From assembly GCA_963576735.1 (NCBI GenBank), contig OY755183.1, forward strand, positions 14,713,213-14,777,212: a stretch of 64,000 bases of DNA, in the 5' to 3' direction. This DNA comes from Bedellia somnulentella. Its lineage: Eukaryota; Arthropoda; Insecta; Lepidoptera; Bedelliidae. Below are positions 33,801 to 44,539 of this stretch, one piece after another. How positions within the stretch are numbered: the first letter of the stretch is position 1; every line of letters begins with the position of its first letter. Under the pieces are notes generated by a model, which saw nothing but the letters and a program-made list of their open reading frames with translations, was not told the DNA's origin and did not search any database. The translations under genes were made by a program, and so were the position numbers.

Positions 33801-34041
33801 TTTACCACTTCTAAAACTCATTGTAACCTAGTAAACTTTACAGTAATTGATTGATAATTAACTCATGTAATCTTCCATTAGTTTGATCGACTAATCAAAA
33901 GATTTAATCAAACTGTAATTACGTGCTACATCTAATAATGTACCTTGTTTGTATTGTTATTAATAATGCAAGAAGTTATGAACTATAATAGTTTGATTGG
34001 TTTCATGTAGCTCCACTTAGTATGTCTAGTGTAGAACATAC

Positions 34042-34262
34042 CTGTATACAAATATTCACGGCCATAAAGGGGTCAACAGAGATTCAGAATTATAAACTAA
34101 TCAGCCCCTTTTTTTAAGTTTAGTGGGGATAAGATGGTAAGTTGGAGATAAGAAATAATGTATGGTTGGTGATGGATCTCCAACCGTATCGCTCAAAAAC
34201 CACTTAGTCGCCTCTTACGACACCCGTGGGTACAAAGAGGTAGTGACATTCTACACGGTATA
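34042..34262 (-). mobile_element. SINE-A copy, diverged
   Basis: TTCACGGCCATAAAGG, GGTGATGGATCTCCAACCG and TTAGTCGCCTCTTACGACACC. A second, older head piece follows at about 34370-34430. Confidence 0.8.
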
Positions 34263-34430
34263 CTAGAACTAACAAAATTACTACTAAATTCCGAAGTTAA
34301 TTGCAGTTTCCTCCTTAGAATAGAAATACCACATTTATCGCGTCAAATCGCTCCATAATCACTTAACAAAATCCAAACCTCTTAGTCGCCTCATACTACA
34401 TCAATGGAAAGAAATTTAGTGATACTCTAC

Positions 34431-34992
34431 ACATAAATATGAATTAAGACAATTGATCTACGAAACCAGTCATTTTGTGTATAACGCACAGTATAATATT
34501 GACACAACGTAATTAGAACTAACTACAAATGAAACAATGAAAAAAAAGGCAACTATTTAACTAATAAATAAACAAACAATTTCCGATTGAACCACCACTT
34601 TGTTATTTTAAACTAGCTAACCCGACAAACTTTGTTTTGGTATATAAATTATTTCTAGAAAATTTCTAGTCTATAAAAAAATATGTTTAAAGTGGAAAAC
34701 CCTTATCACTTAGCACTATAAAAAGTTAAAAACCCATTCTCAAACCAACCGAATGTGTATACAAAATTTCATCAAAATAGCTTGAGCCGTTTCAGAGTAG
34801 TTCGGTGACTAAAACTGCGACACGTAAATTTTAAATATTAATATGGCTTGCCTTGTCGCATGACAAACAAGTAACGAAGGAAGCCAAAAGAACAGTTAAA
34901 ACTAATTACTAATTCTAGTCATAACAAGCGTTATCTTTATCAAGAGAAAGATGAACAAAAGAGTGTAATTACACGATATAGACGTAAGTGAA
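34431..34992. other. No gene seen
   Basis: Contains an ACCCGACAAACTTTG segment near 34620 followed by TTCATCAAAATAGCTTGAGCCG near 34768, typical of decayed transposon flanks. No coding exon. Confidence 0.35.
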
Positions 34993-35373
34993 GTGACGTA
35001 ACGGACTGCATGTGTTGCGTACACGCATGTCATAACTGCATCTAGGAACAGCCTGTGTGATAGCCGTGTAGTGTCAGCTTTGAATAGCACTACCCCATTT
35101 CTTCCGGTGGGTGTACGTAAGAGGCGACTAACGGTATTGGGGCTTTTAAGGGATTTTTGTGCGATGCGGTTGGAGACTCATCACCACCAACCTTTATATT
35201 ACCATCTTTTCCCCTCTCAACTTTCCAAAAGTAGCTGCGGAATTTCTTATTCCTTAGCTCTGGGCCCTCCTACGGATTTATAGCCGTGAGTATATGTATG
35301 TATGTATGTATGTTATGACGTAACGGACTGCATGCGTTGCCTACACGCATGTCATAACTGCATGTAGGAACAG
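34993..35373. repeat. ~60-bp direct duplication flanking a SINE-A
   Basis: TGACGTAACGGACTGCATG, CATGTCATAACTGCAT and AGGAACAGC occur on both sides of the SINE-A at 35064-35310 (34993-35053 and 35315-35373), with about four differences. Confidence 0.85.
35064..35310 (+). mobile_element. SINE-A copy
   Basis: Full length, inserted between the two ~60-bp repeats. Confidence 0.92.
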
Positions 35374-35721
35374 CGTTGTTGTGTGTCCGGTGTGTTGGTG
35401 AAAGAAAGTGGTTTCCGTCATTAGATATACTCCTGATTTCATTTCTTTATTATTTAATGCTATAATTATTGTTTTAATTTCTCCGATTCTTACGATACAC
35501 CGTTAATAATAGCAATACATCAACTCTTGTCTCAAGGGTCACACTGTGCCGAATTTAACTCTTATTTTAAAACCTCATTGGTTATTCCAAAGTTCTGGTT
35601 ATCCCATTTGTCGATTGTCAGGTATGTTACTATTAAGTTCGTTAAAAAAACGACAGTACCTTAACAAACTGACGTACCACCCAGTAGCAGCTTTTCCTAT
35701 TTCTTCCTGCGAGTTACGAGC

Positions 35722-35954
35722 TACTCACGGCTATAAATACCTAAAAGGGGTTGCCAGAGCTAAGGAATTAGAAATTCCCCAGCCACTTTTAGAAAGTTGA
35801 GTGGGGTAAAGATGGTGAAATAAAGGTTGTTGGTGATGGGTCTCCAACCGCATTGCCCAAAAATCCCTTAATAGCCCCAATACCGTTAGTCGCCTCTTAC
35901 GTACACCCACCGGAAGAAATGGGGTAGTGCTATTCTAAGCCGACACTATACAGC
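35722..35954 (-). mobile_element. SINE-A copy
   Basis: Antisense copy with a 15-bp target duplication GAGTTACGAGCTACT. A 19-bp part of its head (AGCCGACACTATACAGCAT) is tandemly duplicated at the right edge (to 35975). Confidence 0.92.
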
Positions 35955-36387
35955 ATAGCCGACACTATACAGCATTACACAGAGTTACGAGCTACTAGTA
36001 GTAATTACTACCTACATCTCTATAGGTAGTGCTGTTCATGAGTTTCCAACTGCACCGTTTACTAAATAACTTGAACTACTTATATCCTTATAAAGTGAAG
36101 TGCTTTCGAGTCTATTTTACCTCAAGCCTGGAAAAAATAGATTTCTACCTAATCGACTTTACACCGGTAATCTTATTTTTCAAATGTCTACGATCTCTGA
36201 AATCGCTGCTCACCCCTTACGACATTTAGCGTAATAATATGTAGCTTATGTTTCTTCTGAAGGTTGCACATTCCTCATGTTGAAGGTTTTCATGATGAAT
36301 GCTTTATAGTTTTTCTTATTGATTTTGGAGCCAATTCATTACACACAAAAAAATCTTTCTTCTTTGTAATAAGTACAGGTTTATAAT

Positions 36388-36487
36388 AATACATATATAC
36401 ATACATATACTCACGGCTATAAATCCCTAAAAGGAGTAGCCAGAGCTAAGGAATTAGAAATTCCCCAGCCACTTTTGGAAAGTTGAG
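36388..36487 (-). mobile_element. SINE-A 3' half
   Basis: Tail, hairpin (AATCCCTAAAAGGAGTAGCC) and CCCCAGCCACTTTTGGAAAG are present; it stops at AGTTGAGT. Confidence 0.85.
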
Positions 36488-36519
36488 TTGTTATAATAAT
36501 GTAACACACATATATAATC

Positions 36520-36695
36520 ATACATACATACATATAAACACGCCATCAGTTTCCATGGGGTAGATAGAGACTATGGATTGCAACTTTGTACGATCCTGTA
36601 GCTTCCTTCACATCCACGAATTTTTTCATATATTTTTTTTATTTACTACGGACGCCTGCCTTTTTGAGCACATTTTTATTTCATCCAAATGTATG
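36520..36695 (-). mobile_element. LINE-T 3' end, diverged
   Basis: CATACATACATA tail, CACGCCATCAGTTTCCATGG and ACTTTGTACGATCCTG. Further in, GACGCCTGCCTTTTTGAGCA corresponds to the LKKAGVRS codons. Confidence 0.8.
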
Positions 36696-37516
36696 TCTCG
36701 GAGTCAATGTTTTTCTCTGAATAAATAATATTTAAAATAATTCATTACACACAAACAAATCTATCTTTTTTATTATAAGTACAGATATATAATAATGTAA
36801 CACATATATAATCATACATAGTACATTTCCTCCTTCAGTAGTAATTAGAAACGTGTGTTTATGTAACAAGTCACCAAGCACTCGCTAACATCAACACAAT
36901 TGTCATTCACATTAAAAAGTCGTATAACATTCCCGCGAAGCCTTCAAAGCCTGTTAAGTCATAACTTGAGTATAATAAAATTTCATACAAGATAATGTTG
37001 ATGGGAGAAGCGTCTGCGACGTGACTTCCTGTCTGCTTTATTTCTGGTTTTCGTAACAAGTTTCATATGTCAAAAACATACTAAACTGACAGACGTATGA
37101 CTAAATATATTTTATGTATGTTGGAATTAGCGGTGTAAAGATGGGCTTTTTAGTGTCGTGTTGTTTTGTTGGGATAAAGGAAGAATGGTTTTTGTGCAAA
37201 GTTTAGTTTAATTAGTTTTAATAAAACTTAATGTATTGTCTTTGAGGATAGCTGTGGTTTAAGAATTACGAATCTGGCCATCTGACTATCATAGTAAAAG
37301 TAAGCTTGTGAGTTTTCTTGGCACGTTTTTCCTCATTGCTAACAAAAAATTATCATTTAACCACATTACTTAAATAATAAATACAAATACAAATTATATT
37401 AAAACTGTAGGTTAAATGTTATATTAGCTATCAGCACTGTTATATCTTATCTTATCAAGTGAACGCACTGTCACCATCACCAGTCAATAAAAAATACACA
37501 ACAAAATCCACGTGCT
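36696..37516. other. No gene seen; SINE-B scrap
   Basis: AT-rich. TTTTTCCTCATTGCTAACAA and ATCATTTAACCACATTACTT at about 37325-37372 resemble the SINE-B core, antisense. Confidence 0.35.
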
Positions 37517-37750
37517 CTACTTAGTGTCGGCTTAGAACAGCCCTACCCTTTATTTAGTTTTGGGTACATTAGAAACGATTAAGGGTGCGGAAGTTTCAAG
37601 TGATTATTGGGCGATCTTTGTAGCTGGATGTACACTTATCACCAACAATACTTTATATATAGGTGGTATGAATTTCTCCCCAATCAATTTCCAAGAGTGT
37701 AAGCCTTCATGGAATTTAAGGTCCTGATTCATAAATTTTATTGGTAATTT
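37517..37750 (+). repeat. Decayed SINE-A copy
   Basis: CTTAGTGTCGGCTTAGAACA head, GATTATTGGGCGAT centre. A second head-like piece occurs at 37941-37990. Confidence 0.6.
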
Positions 37751-37994
37751 ATAGCCTTTATGAATCATAAATTTTTAGCGCAAAGAAACTTAATCATATT
37801 TGAAAAGCCGTTACTCAAAGTTTAGTCAGGAGCGTACCTGGTTATCACACGTCTGTGTGACCCTTGGCCATAGGTTAACTAGCACCTTCATGGCTTACTC
37901 ACATGTATGCTATTTGACCCTGATTTGTTGAAGGAATTTTACCGTGTAGTCTGTTGGCTAGTAATAGCACTACTCGTTCTTTCTGTGTATATAT

Positions 37995-38160
37995 ACCTAT
38001 AAACTCACGCAATTAGTTCATAATGGGGGACAGAGACTATCGATCGCCACTTTGTACGATCCAGGCAAACCTCTCTAGCATTGTTCACATCCATCAGTTT
38101 CTCATATATGCTCTTTTATGCTTCATACACCCGACTCCTGCCTTTTTGCCTGCCTGCCTG
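37995..38160 (-). mobile_element. LINE-T 3' end
   Basis: CACTTTGTACGATCCAGGCA, CTCTCTAGCATTGTTCACAT and CCCGACTCCTGCCTTTTTGC match the LINE-T C-terminal codons antisense. Confidence 0.8.
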
Positions 38161-38196
38161 TGTATGTCGTAGAAAGAAATCACCTTAAGGGATCAT

Positions 38197-38346
38197 ACAT
38201 CGATACATATACTCACGGCTGTGAATACCTAAAAGAGATAGCCAGAGCTTTATACTATTTGAATAAGGAAAAGATCTTGAAATAAAGGGTTGTTTTTGAT
38301 AGGTCACATTGCATTTAAAATCACTTAAAAAGCCCCAAACACCTTA
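38197..38346 (-). mobile_element. SINE-A copy, diverged
   Basis: ATATACTCACGGCTGTGAAT, AGCCAGAGCTTTA and AAATCACTTAAAAAGCCCC; it abuts the palindromic MITE that follows. Confidence 0.7.
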
Positions 38347-38541
38347 CTACCGATTTCCGAATTAAGTATTCAAGCTGAGAAGTAACTAAGTATCGTTTTG
38401 TCTCATTCAGTTGTTAAGATTTCAATGCGACAGAACGATACTTAAGTTAATTTAATGTTTTTTGACATGAATTCCTCATGTGGGGATTATTACTCATAAA
38501 TAAAAGATGTTGTTAAAGGAAAGAAAAATTTTTTTTTTTTC

Positions 38542-38614
38542 GACACTGGCGGGGTTCGAACCCGCGACCTTCGGGTATACGCCCCCGTCGCTCTGCCAAC
38601 TGAGCTACAGTGTC
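38542..38614 (-). tRNA. tRNA-like unit of TRE (pseudo-tRNA)
   Basis: 73 nt on the minus strand starting GACACTGTAGCTCAGTTGG. The acceptor GACACTG pairs with CAGTGTC. The D arm is TAGCTCAGTTGGCAGAGC and the T arm GCGGG-TTCGAAC-CCCGC. The anticodon arm is irregular, with an eight-nucleotide loop GGCGTATA between CGGG and CCCG, so no orthodox anticodon can be assigned. Both internal pol III boxes are perfect. I treat it as transposon-borne, not as a working tRNA gene. Confidence 0.6.
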
Positions 38615-38745
38615 AGTTGGCATCCAGCGCGAAATTTCTCTATCCTTTGTTTCTTTTTTTACACGTTCAAGTAGTGTTTGCGTTTCCTACCTCCGAATTT
38701 TAACTAATTCGGACTGCCACTTGTCTACCTTTTCAGATGCCAACT

Positions 38746-38818
38746 GACACTGTAGCTCAGTTGGCAGAGCGACGGGGGCGTATACCCGAAGGTCGCGGGT
38801 TCGAACCCCGCCAGTGTC
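38746..38818 (+). tRNA. tRNA-like unit of TRE (pseudo-tRNA)
   Basis: Same 73-nt sequence as the minus-strand unit 130 bp upstream, in opposite orientation, giving a long palindrome. Followed by AAATTTTTCTTTCC, whose T run could end pol III transcription. Confidence 0.6.
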
Positions 38819-38977
38819 GAAATTTTTCTTTCCTTTAATAACATCTTTTATTTATGGATACTTAAGTTGTTCTCAGCTGGAATACTCAATTCAGAAATCG
38901 GGCGTTAGTCTCTTCTTATGACACCTGCAGTAAGTAATAGTTTATTGCCTTTTGTAGAAACAATTTTCCCTAGAGTT

Positions 38978-39110
38978 GAACAACCAACGATACCTTATTT
39001 CTACCATCTTTTCCCCCATCAACTTCGAAATGTGGCTTAGGAGTTACTAGTTCTGAAGCTCTGGTTACCTCTTTTTGGGATATATGGCCGTGAGTATATG
39101 TATTTATGTT
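38978..39110 (+). mobile_element. SINE-A 3' part
   Basis: ACCATCTTTTCCCCCATCAA, TGTGGCTTAGGAGTTA and GGCCGTGAGTATATGTAT; the head is decayed or missing. Confidence 0.75.
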
Positions 39111-39519
39111 GAAAAAATTGTGATTTATTTGGTTTTTAAGTCTTTGAATAATAGTCTTTATCTTAACTGTTAATATATTTGTTGTTGAAAAGGAAATTTC
39201 TTTACGGCTCGGGTGAATATATGACGTTTGATATCTTTGTAGGTTATTTTAATAAGTACTTCTTATCGATGACGAATTAATCTTCATAAAATAGCAATAA
39301 CATTTTAGAAATCGATAAGACTTAATAGTTCTAATAATTATGGGGTAAGAATTGATTGCAAATTTAATGTATTCAATAATTCATATTAGTTCATAAGGAT
39401 ATAAAATTACATATTATATATAGATATACTCAAGCGATGACGCTAACAGACATAGGGTCTTAAAATGTTCCCCATCCTAAGAAAGATCAACCAACAACTA
39501 ATTCGTGAACAGTTGCCAA

Positions 39520-39855
39520 TACAACTTACTTACTTATACTCACGCCCATTATTCCCATTGGGGTAGGCAGAGACTATCGATCGCCACTTAGTACGATCTT
39601 GACAAACCTCTCTTGCTTCCCTTACATTCATTATTCTTCTCATACATGCTCTTTTATTCTTCTCACTTCGGACCCCCGCCTTTATAAGAACGTTTTCTAT
39701 CTGATCAAGAAACGTTTTACGAGGCTGTCCTCTACTAACAATCCCATCCACATTGGCTCTATATATCGCTACTTTATTTGGCTCTATGTATCTCTTTCGC
39801 TACTTTATTTTCATCCATCCTCTCTATGTGCCCAAACCACCTCAACATTCCTTGT
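39520..39855 (-). mobile_element. LINE-T copy, 5' truncated
   Basis: Antisense. Encodes the GRPR.TFLDQIE to SAYPNGN segment intact (39530-39751) preceded by a short duplicated and mutated stretch (GCTCTATATATCGCTAC and GCTCTATGTATCTC). It ends in a TAAG-type tail (ACTTACTTA). Confidence 0.85.
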
Positions 39856-40589
39856 CAATACAAATCGCAATAAAATGGCTTAAAAAGCTACCGCGCATCA
39901 AAATCGTATCGCCATGTCAATGGCATGTAATGTTACGCGAAAGTACATGATCATAATCAATTATATTTAGCGCGATGACCCTCCATAACGGTGACTGTTA
40001 TTTTGTGTGAAGTTTTGATACTTGGGAATGGAAGCGATTATATTTAGAGCATTTTACACTTCACAACATGTCACGGAATATTTAAAAATGAAAGGGCATT
40101 AGTAACTTTTATTTCGTACTGCTCACTGTAAAATGTGCGTTTTGTAGGCTTATATTATTTGTTTCGTGTCTTAACTGTGAAGAATTACAATGTCACATTG
40201 CTGTAAGAGGTCAGGAAAATAGGTTATATTATCGGTACTGTACTAACTTCGTATTTTGTTTTGTTTTTAAGTTTTTAAGAAAAGATGGCAGCGCAAGAAC
40301 ATTTAATATAATATTGAATAATTAAATATTAACATATTATGGTCTTGCAAGTCTTCTTTTAAAGATGCCCGAAAAACAAACAATAAAAAACATAATCTGT
40401 CACAACTACCATTTGGTTACACCAACGAGGAATATATAATTAATTTAACACAAAAAAAGACGTTAGCTGAATAAACAAAATATCATTCTTCCTAAAAAAT
40501 ATGTCTTTCTTTCTGTTTCAGGTCATTACGCATCACAGCAACAGTTCAAAAGGTACCTAGGCAAAAGCTAATAATATTATACTTACGCG
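39856..40589. other. No confirmed gene; possible small exon
   Basis: A 32-nt segment at about 40522-40553 lies between TTCTTTCTGTTTCAG and GTACCTAGG and could be an exon, but nothing adjacent supports a protein. The rest is AT-rich. Confidence 0.3.
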
Positions 40590-40735
40590 AATGAATGGGT
40601 AGCCAAAGCTATAGAATTAGAACAAACTCTGTTTTGGGAGTAAAGTGGGGAAAGTATTATAAAATAAAGGATAGTTTTAAAATGGGTTTCCAACCTCATC
40701 ACCCAACTATCACTCAAAAAGAGCCAAAATCATAA
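40590..40735 (-). repeat. Decayed SINE-A copy
   Basis: GGGTAGCCAAAGCTATAGAA, AGTGGGGAAAG and GGGTTTCCAACCTCATCACC in antisense order. Confidence 0.55.
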
Positions 40736-41189
40736 GTCTTCGCGTATGTCTCCTAATGATACTTGTATGTCTTCATATATACTATACAAATGAACAGTAA
40801 AATATCGTGACCAAAACTAATTATGAAATCGGACTTACCTTTTCCATCAGTTTCACTGTTTAAACCGAGAAAGTATTTTCATTGAAAATTGCTGATCACG
40901 ATTTTCTGTCTAACAAGTAGCAAACAAAAGAATCATGACATAACCTTAAAACGTGACTGATGACTTAACGATTAAATCATTGACAGTAGTCATAACTTTA
41001 AGTAAGTAGAAAATATGTGGCGATTCAGGTCAAAAGTGGCGATTTGATTTAAATATTTATTTTAATCACTTATACGTCATTTTTATGATCTAGAGCCTAA
41101 CATAGGAGACTATGAAAATGATTATATCGGTTAGAAAGGTAGTAAAACGGTACTTTGGTTGGATGAAAGACATAGCAGTGATATAGAGA

Positions 41190-41500
41190 TTAAATTGTGT
41201 AAACCATGGGCAATTAGAAGGACCATCCTGCAACCACTCCCGATAAGGCAGATTTGCTATAGTCCACCATTCTGACTTAGTGTGGGTTAGCCATCTGAAC
41301 AGCTTGAAAATCTCGTCCTTAACTTAGTTAGAGTGGATGGGGACATAGTCCACATTACTGGCTGAGTGTGGGTTGGCAAATTGAACGACATTACCGCATC
41401 CAAATGATAATCAGGTGATTTAGAATTCAACATCCTGACCGAAATGAGAAACAAATTAAATATATCCCGGGCATCGATCCTAAAACCTCCAGGCAGAGGC
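41190..41500 (-). repeat. Possible degenerate SINE of another family
   Basis: ATAGTCCACCATTCTGAC, AGTGTGGGTTAGCC and a second variant (ATAGTCCACATTACTGGC, AGTGTGGGTTGGC) about 110 bp apart recall a common lepidopteran SINE. A box-B-like GGATCGATGCC lies on the minus strand near 41470. Confidence 0.4.
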
Positions 41501-42269
41501 AGTTATTTTATTTGGGTCGATTTTGGATATCGGTTTATGAAATACTTTTAAAGATATGGGAACTTGTACGCATTTATTACTTTCTTTCTTTCTTTTATAA
41601 ATAAAATATCAGTAACAATTAATTATGTTTGTACGGCAGATTTGTAGTGTGGTTCTAACCATATATCAAACGAAGAGTGTCCGATAATCTTAAAAAACGT
41701 GTATTTTTTTTATCTAATATGATTAAGTGCTATATTTACCCATAGCCAAACCATTAATTAATACAAATTTGTGCTCAATAATGACAAAATTTTAGCAAAC
41801 TATTAAATTAAATTATCTTATAATAAAAGTTAAAACTTTATTCGAATACATACACCAAAAAGTCTGCCACAGACCAATATTATTCGAATTCGTATCATGA
41901 TTCATAAATGCAGTAACACATTTTAAATATGCATTCTGATTCACTTTAAGGTTGAGTCAAGGTCAGGGTCGTATATTTAAGGTCGCTTTATTAAAGAGCG
42001 ATCAATGATAATTTTTGGTGATCACGGTGAATTGTTAAGATACATACCTTCCTACCTTTTACGAACTCAAAAATACGATAAATGAGGTATCTAGGGCAAA
42101 AATCAACAACGCCCCTTGGGACTCAAAATGAGCTCAGACACTGAAATAAGGAGTATTGATGGTTTTCGACCTTAGGCTACCATGTATTTGATCATCTGAT
42201 GGATAAAAACATAATAAATTTTACTTATTTTATTTTAATGTTTGGGGTATGTGTCATTGAATCCATCAA
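41501..42269. other. No gene seen
   Basis: AT-rich spacer with no supported feature. Confidence 0.4.
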
Positions 42270-42365
42270 CACATACACTCACGCCGCTGGTTCCCATTGG
42301 GGTGGGCAGAGACTATCATTCGCCTCTTTGTACGATCCTGACAAACTTATCTAGCTTCGTTCACC
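42270..42365 (-). mobile_element. LINE-T 3' end
   Basis: CACGCCGCTGGTTCCCATTG, GGTGGGCAGAGACTATC and TTTGTACGATCCTGACAAAC antisense. Confidence 0.8.
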
Positions 42366-42854
42366 TGCTTCAAAAATGTTAAAGATAATTTTACTGTAAT
42401 TTTGAAAAGTTTGGCAAACAAGCATCAGTTAGCTGATTATTAGTACCGTTTTTACGTACTTATGATATAGAGTAATATAAAGAAGGTGTATAATATGTAT
42501 GAGTCACTAAGATATCATAGGAGGCAGCCATTAAGCAAAGCAAGCAATAAATACACCATAAAAGCCATTACTTTCAAGGTAACGGCATCTTGATATCAAA
42601 TTTACTATTATAAAATACGTAATCAAAAAACCATACAATTAACTTAAAAAACTATATCTATTTCAGTCGCTCTCATTAAAAAAAAGAGACGGAACTATTC
42701 CGTTAATTATACAAGCTATAGAATCACTGTCGGTCACGGAAATCACGACCACATGTGAAATACCACTTCCGAAATTAATATTACGACTAGAAAGTACGAC
42801 TTGCGTTTACTTTGAAGCACAATGTAAGCGATTTAGATAATGTAGAGTATTAAA
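42366..42854. other. No gene seen
   Basis: AT-rich spacer with no supported feature. Confidence 0.4.
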
Positions 42855-43072
42855 AGTGTCGGATTAGAATAACATTAATCCATTTCTGTCTTCGGGTTTG
42901 GTTAGAGGTGATATAGGGTTTTGGGGCTTTTAAAGATATTTTTCGGCAAATTGGCTGGAGATCCTTTATTTCACAATCTAATCCCCACAAATTTTCCAAA
43001 ATTCGCTGAGGTTTTTTTTTATTCTTAAGCCCTGGCTACCTTTCATGGGATTTTTCAAACTTGAGCATATGT
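42855..43072 (+). mobile_element. SINE-A copy, diverged
   Basis: AGTGTCGGATTAGAATAACA head, AAATTCGCTGAGG and CCCTGGCTACC; the tail is decayed. Confidence 0.7.
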
Positions 43073-43163
43073 GTTAAAGTTTGAATAAGTGTTTTTTTTT
43101 AATTGTAAGTCGACACAGCAATTATTTCTATTATTCTCCCAAATAACGAATTCTCTCTCTTTG

Positions 43164-43413
43164 CTGTGTAGTGTCGGCTTAGAATAACACTACCCCATTT
43201 CTGCCGGTGGGTGTTCGTAAGAGGCGACTAACGGTATTGGGTCTTTTAAGGGATTATTGGGCGGGATTATGCGGTTGGAGACCCATCACCAACATCCTTT
43301 ATTTTGCCATCTTTTCCCCACTCAACTTTCCAAAAGTGGCTGAGGAACTTCTAGTTCCTTAGCTCTGGCTACCCCTTCTAGGCATTTATAGCCGTGAGTA
43401 TATGTATGTATGT
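43164..43413 (+). mobile_element. SINE-A copy
   Basis: Full length, close to consensus, with GCCGTGAGTATATGTATG at the 3' end. Confidence 0.93.
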
Positions 43414-43609
43414 GTATGTACTCTCTAATATATATATTATTACGAAACCAAAACTTACTTTCATTACACAAGCCTCAATATGAACACATCAATAAGGATA
43501 TACGTAAAGCAAATATTGATACAAATTCCCTTTTAAGATAATTTTTCATTGAGGAAACCCGATATAGTCCAACCATATCGTGTATCGGCGCACTAGAAAG
43601 GACCGACCT

Positions 43610-43695
43610 ATCGATAACATCGATACGTGTCGAGTCCAATTGAAACGTCACGACACGATTCCGCCAGCCAATCGATTACGATCCGATGCATCGAT
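43610..43695. promoter_or_regulatory. Cluster of four ATCGAT motifs
   Basis: ATCGAT occurs at 43610-43615, 43619-43624, 43671-43676 and 43690-43695. Such clusters mark DREF/BEAF-type housekeeping promoters in Drosophila. A possible start region for the gene ending at 45770; no first exon could be defined. Confidence 0.4.
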
Positions 43696-43967
43696 CACAT
43701 CCCATCGCTACTCCGTCTACATTCTAATTTTGAGTTTTGTTGAAATGTCTCTTTTTATTTGATTCTTACGCGTGGTTAAGGATTGTAGTTTTTTGGGGCC
43801 GTAACAGTTTTAGGCATTGCAAACTATTTACTGACGTTATTATTGTGGATACCTAAAGATGACTAGGATGACATAGGTGGAAATCATATGGTTATACATA
43901 GTAGAATTAACCATTTTCCACCAATCAATCAGTTAAAAGGACTCCAAAATGAGGGGTTCTGTGTTCA

Positions 43968-44130
43968 TACGTACATATACTGAAACCGTTTGTGCCCATT
44001 GTGGTGATCAGAGAATATCGGTCGCCACTTTTTAATTTACAAACCTCACGCGCTTTCACCCATGCCTTTTTACTCTTCAGACTTCAGACATTTGCCTGAC
44101 CTGACCATACATTCTCTATTTGATCAAAAC
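43968..44130 (-). repeat. Old LINE-T 3' fragment
   Basis: TGTGCCCATTGTGGTGATCA, GAATATCGGTCGCCACTTTT and CATTCTCTATTTGATCAAAA match the antisense LINE-T end with many changes. Confidence 0.65.
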
Positions 44131-44539
44131 ATAGATAAATGGGTGTGGTCTGAAGGTTTACTCTTCACGCCGAGAACGAGAATTAGCATACGTATATAAA
44201 GCTCTTCTCTCTATATTAACATATATTTCTATTTCCCTCGCACGCAACGAATATTTGGATATTGACATTTTGAAATGTATAGAACATATTAATATTGGCA
44301 CTTTGTATTCGATGAAACCAACGACAACTAGGGAGGTATCGCTGGATTCGTTGAATATCACCATGTATTCTCATATATTAGAAATGACAAATACGTATAT
44401 TCGTTTCGTGTGAGCAAGACAGAAATAATGTTCAATAGGGGTGAGAAGAGATAAGTATGCCTATTATCATTCTCAACGTGAAAAGTTGACCCTCTGAGGA
44501 TCTAAATGTGTTCTCCTTAATAATTTACTATTGACATAA
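44131..44539. other. No gene recognised
   Basis: Open frames here are short and lack splice or domain support. Confidence 0.35.

Larger units (their letters stand above)
38449..38856 (+). mobile_element. TRE foldback element with two tRNA-like units
   Basis: 408 bp between exact 12-bp duplications GATACTTAAGTT (38437-38448 and 38857-38868). Layout: the constant left end AATTTAATG, an antisense copy of the family head, an antisense tRNA-like unit, part of the body (antisense), then a sense tRNA-like unit and the constant right end CTTTTATTTATG. The junction of antisense and sense parts is near 38737. No ORF. Confidence 0.85.
38347..38907. mobile_element. Palindromic TA-type MITE, split by TRE
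   Basis: The halves at 38347-38448 and 38857-38907 correspond to the intact MITE at 52011-52152 (ends ACCGATTTCCGAATTAAG and AATTCAGAAATCGGGCGTTA). TRE is inserted within the MITE motif GATACTTAAG. Confidence 0.8.

Noticed and set aside
38449..38856. Pair of genuine divergent tRNA genes
   Set aside because: Flanked by exact 12-bp duplications inside a MITE, with abnormal anticodon loops and copies in other insertions; a mobile origin explains it better.
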